Shown here piece after piece: positions 4,941 to 5,380 of a stretch of DNA of 5,380 nt. Under the pieces are notes generated by a model. It made no database searches and had not been told where the DNA came from. It was given only the letters and a program-made list of their open reading frames with translations. This DNA comes from Sulfurovum sp. GTDB lineage: Bacteria; Campylobacterota; Campylobacteria; Campylobacterales; Sulfurovaceae. Position numbers and translations under genes: made by a program. Location of the stretch: positions 1-5,380 of the forward strand of contig JAUXGC010000092.1 in NCBI GenBank assembly GCA_030622375.1, read 5' to 3'. Within the stretch, counting starts at the first letter, position 1, and each line of letters begins with the position of its first letter.

Positions 4941-4990
4941 AACTGCTGAAGTTGACCTAGCGTCAACCAGTTTTGTTGGGCTTTGCCCAA
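4941..4990 (+). other. Two stem-loops in the norC 5' leader
   Basis: Stem-loop A: GTTGAC (4951-4956) pairs with GTCAAC (4962-4967) around loop ctagc. The stem is extended by AACTG (4941-4945) pairing with CAGTT (4968-4972) across a 5-nt bulge, giving 11 pairs. Stem-loop B: TTGGGC (4976-4981) pairs with GCCCAA (4985-4990) around ttt. B is followed by A-rich sequence rather than a T-run, so it is not an intrinsic terminator on this strand. The pair lies just upstream of the norC ribosome site and may act in mRNA processing, differential stability or translational control. Confidence 0.6.
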
Positions 4991-5011
4991 AAAATATTCT
5001 AACAATAAAAG

Positions 5012-5017
5012 AGGAGG
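5012..5017 (+). promoter_or_regulatory. Strong Shine-Dalgarno sequence of norC
   Basis: AGGAGG at 5012-5017 sits 4 nt before the ATG at 5022. It is the most complete ribosome-binding site in the window, suggesting that norC is meant to be translated much more strongly than the small gene before it. It fixes the norC start. Confidence 0.8.
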
Positions 5018-5021
5018 ACAC

Positions 5022-5380
5022 ATGGCTAACAAAAATGTTTCGGTTTGGAGTAGTATTCCATTTTGGCGTCGTTCAGCAGCATGGGTAACCGGATTTGCAG
5101 TAATTTTGCTTATCTGGCTATCGTTTGATACGCTTGGACAAATCAGTATGGGTACAGATGCAGACCTTAAAAATGGGGTAACCAAAAGAGTACCTGGACC
5201 TACGGTGATTAATTATAAGGTAACTTATGAAATGAGTCAAAAAAGAGGACATGAGATACCGGTAATTGGTGAAAAGCAGAAGTTTTTTGGTAGAGATGAC
5301 TATAGTGAAGAAGAGGCAAGAGAACTTTTGCACCTTGGAAAACTTACTTCTCAAGCAAAGAACTGTATGAACTGTCATAC
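5022..5380 (+). CDS. norC: NorC-like membrane-anchored cytochrome c, nitric oxide reductase small subunit (5' part)
   Basis: The gene runs off the window after 119 full codons. An aromatic and basic N-terminus (W-S-S-I-P-F-W-R-R) leads into one transmembrane helix (about 18-37). A periplasmic stretch of about 75 residues follows, and then N-C-M-N-C-H at 114-119, a covalent haem c motif. In the NOR family NorC is a one-helix, single-haem cytochrome that feeds electrons to NorB, which reduces two NO to N2O. The context K-N-C-x-x-C-H resembles the canonical NorC haem segment. Canonical NorC places CXXCH near residue 60, so this protein has roughly 50 extra residues between helix and haem. The axial methionine and the rest are outside the window, so another membrane-anchored cytochrome c is possible. 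It lies behind the FNR-type promoter at 4434-4475, and norB would be expected next. Confidence 0.72.
   Translation, partial: MANKNVSVWSSIPFWRRSAAWVTGFAVILLIWLSFDTLGQISMGTDADLKNGVTKRVPGPTVINYKVTYEMSQKRGHEIPVIGEKQKFFGRDDYSEEEARELLHLGKLTSQAKNCMNCH

Noticed and set aside
4952..4966. TTGAC-ctagc-GTCAA as a third FNR box directly upstream of norC
   Set aside because: The half-sites are FNR-like but the spacer is 5 nt instead of 4, and no -10 lies at the right distance. It is better explained as the top of an RNA stem-loop.
4976..4990. TTGGGC/GCCCAA hairpin as an intrinsic terminator before norC
   Set aside because: On the plus strand it is followed by A residues, and on the minus strand by ACAAAACTGG. 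Neither direction gives the needed T-run.
4856..5378. Two minus-strand open frames opposite norC and its leader
   Set aside because: They run antisense to a frame with a strong ribosome site and a CXXCH motif, and they show no family resemblance.
1..5380. CRISPR array, tRNA, rRNA, insertion sequence or phage attachment site
   Set aside because: No regularly spaced repeats, cloverleaf or CCA-type ends, transposase frame or integrase were seen on either strand.

Overview
The window looks like chromosome of a sulfur- or hydrogen-oxidising Campylobacterota (Epsilonproteobacteria), most like Sulfurovum or Sulfurimonas. The grounds are an AT-rich genome, an ilvE gene directly followed by an SPFH/Band 7 gene (I recall the same pair as Cj0269c/Cj0268c in Campylobacter jejuni), a fused HisIE, and a long NorC-like cytochrome c. 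The assignment rests on recognised protein sequence, not on a search.

Layout. Bases 1-117 are the 3' end of a plus-strand yajQ gene, closed by an intrinsic terminator at 124-154. An odd intergenic stretch (about 160-308) follows, with a duplicated motif and a short minus-strand reading frame. From 3756 down to 311 five genes lie head to tail on the minus strand: a 127-aa single-pass membrane protein, a 62-aa two-helix membrane protein, ilvE, an SPFH/Band 7 membrane protein, and hisIE. An 85-bp gap between the SPFH gene and hisIE carries a nested inverted repeat (995-1070). Its core word TAGGGTGTTGT recurs in the yajQ terminator. From 3939 onward everything is on the plus strand: a 121-aa two-helix membrane protein, a 119-aa three-helix membrane protein, and the start of a NorC-like membrane-anchored cytochrome c. 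The window ends just after that protein's CXXCH haem motif.

Regulation is the most coherent signal. The divergent gap 3757-3938 holds a perfect FNR/CRP-type palindrome, TTGATgaatATCAA (3853-3866). It sits 22 bp from a minus-strand -10 (TATACT) and 23 bp from a plus-strand -10 (TATTAT), so it is placed to activate both directions. A second FNR-like box, TTGATatgtGTCAA (4434-4447), is exactly 22 bp upstream of a CATAAT -10 serving the 119-aa gene and norC. This geometry matches class II (centred at -41.5) FNR-type promoters. It suggests that the small unknown membrane proteins belong to an anaerobic or nitrosative-stress regulon together with nitric oxide reductase.

How the genes work together. 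IlvE (branched-chain amino acid synthesis) and HisIE (histidine steps 2-3) are housekeeping enzymes, and the SPFH protein probably organises membrane protein complexes or proteases. The norC end is respiratory denitrification. The four small membrane proteins have no function I can name. The 119-aa one, upstream of norC under the same putative promoter, is the best candidate for an undescribed denitrification accessory factor.
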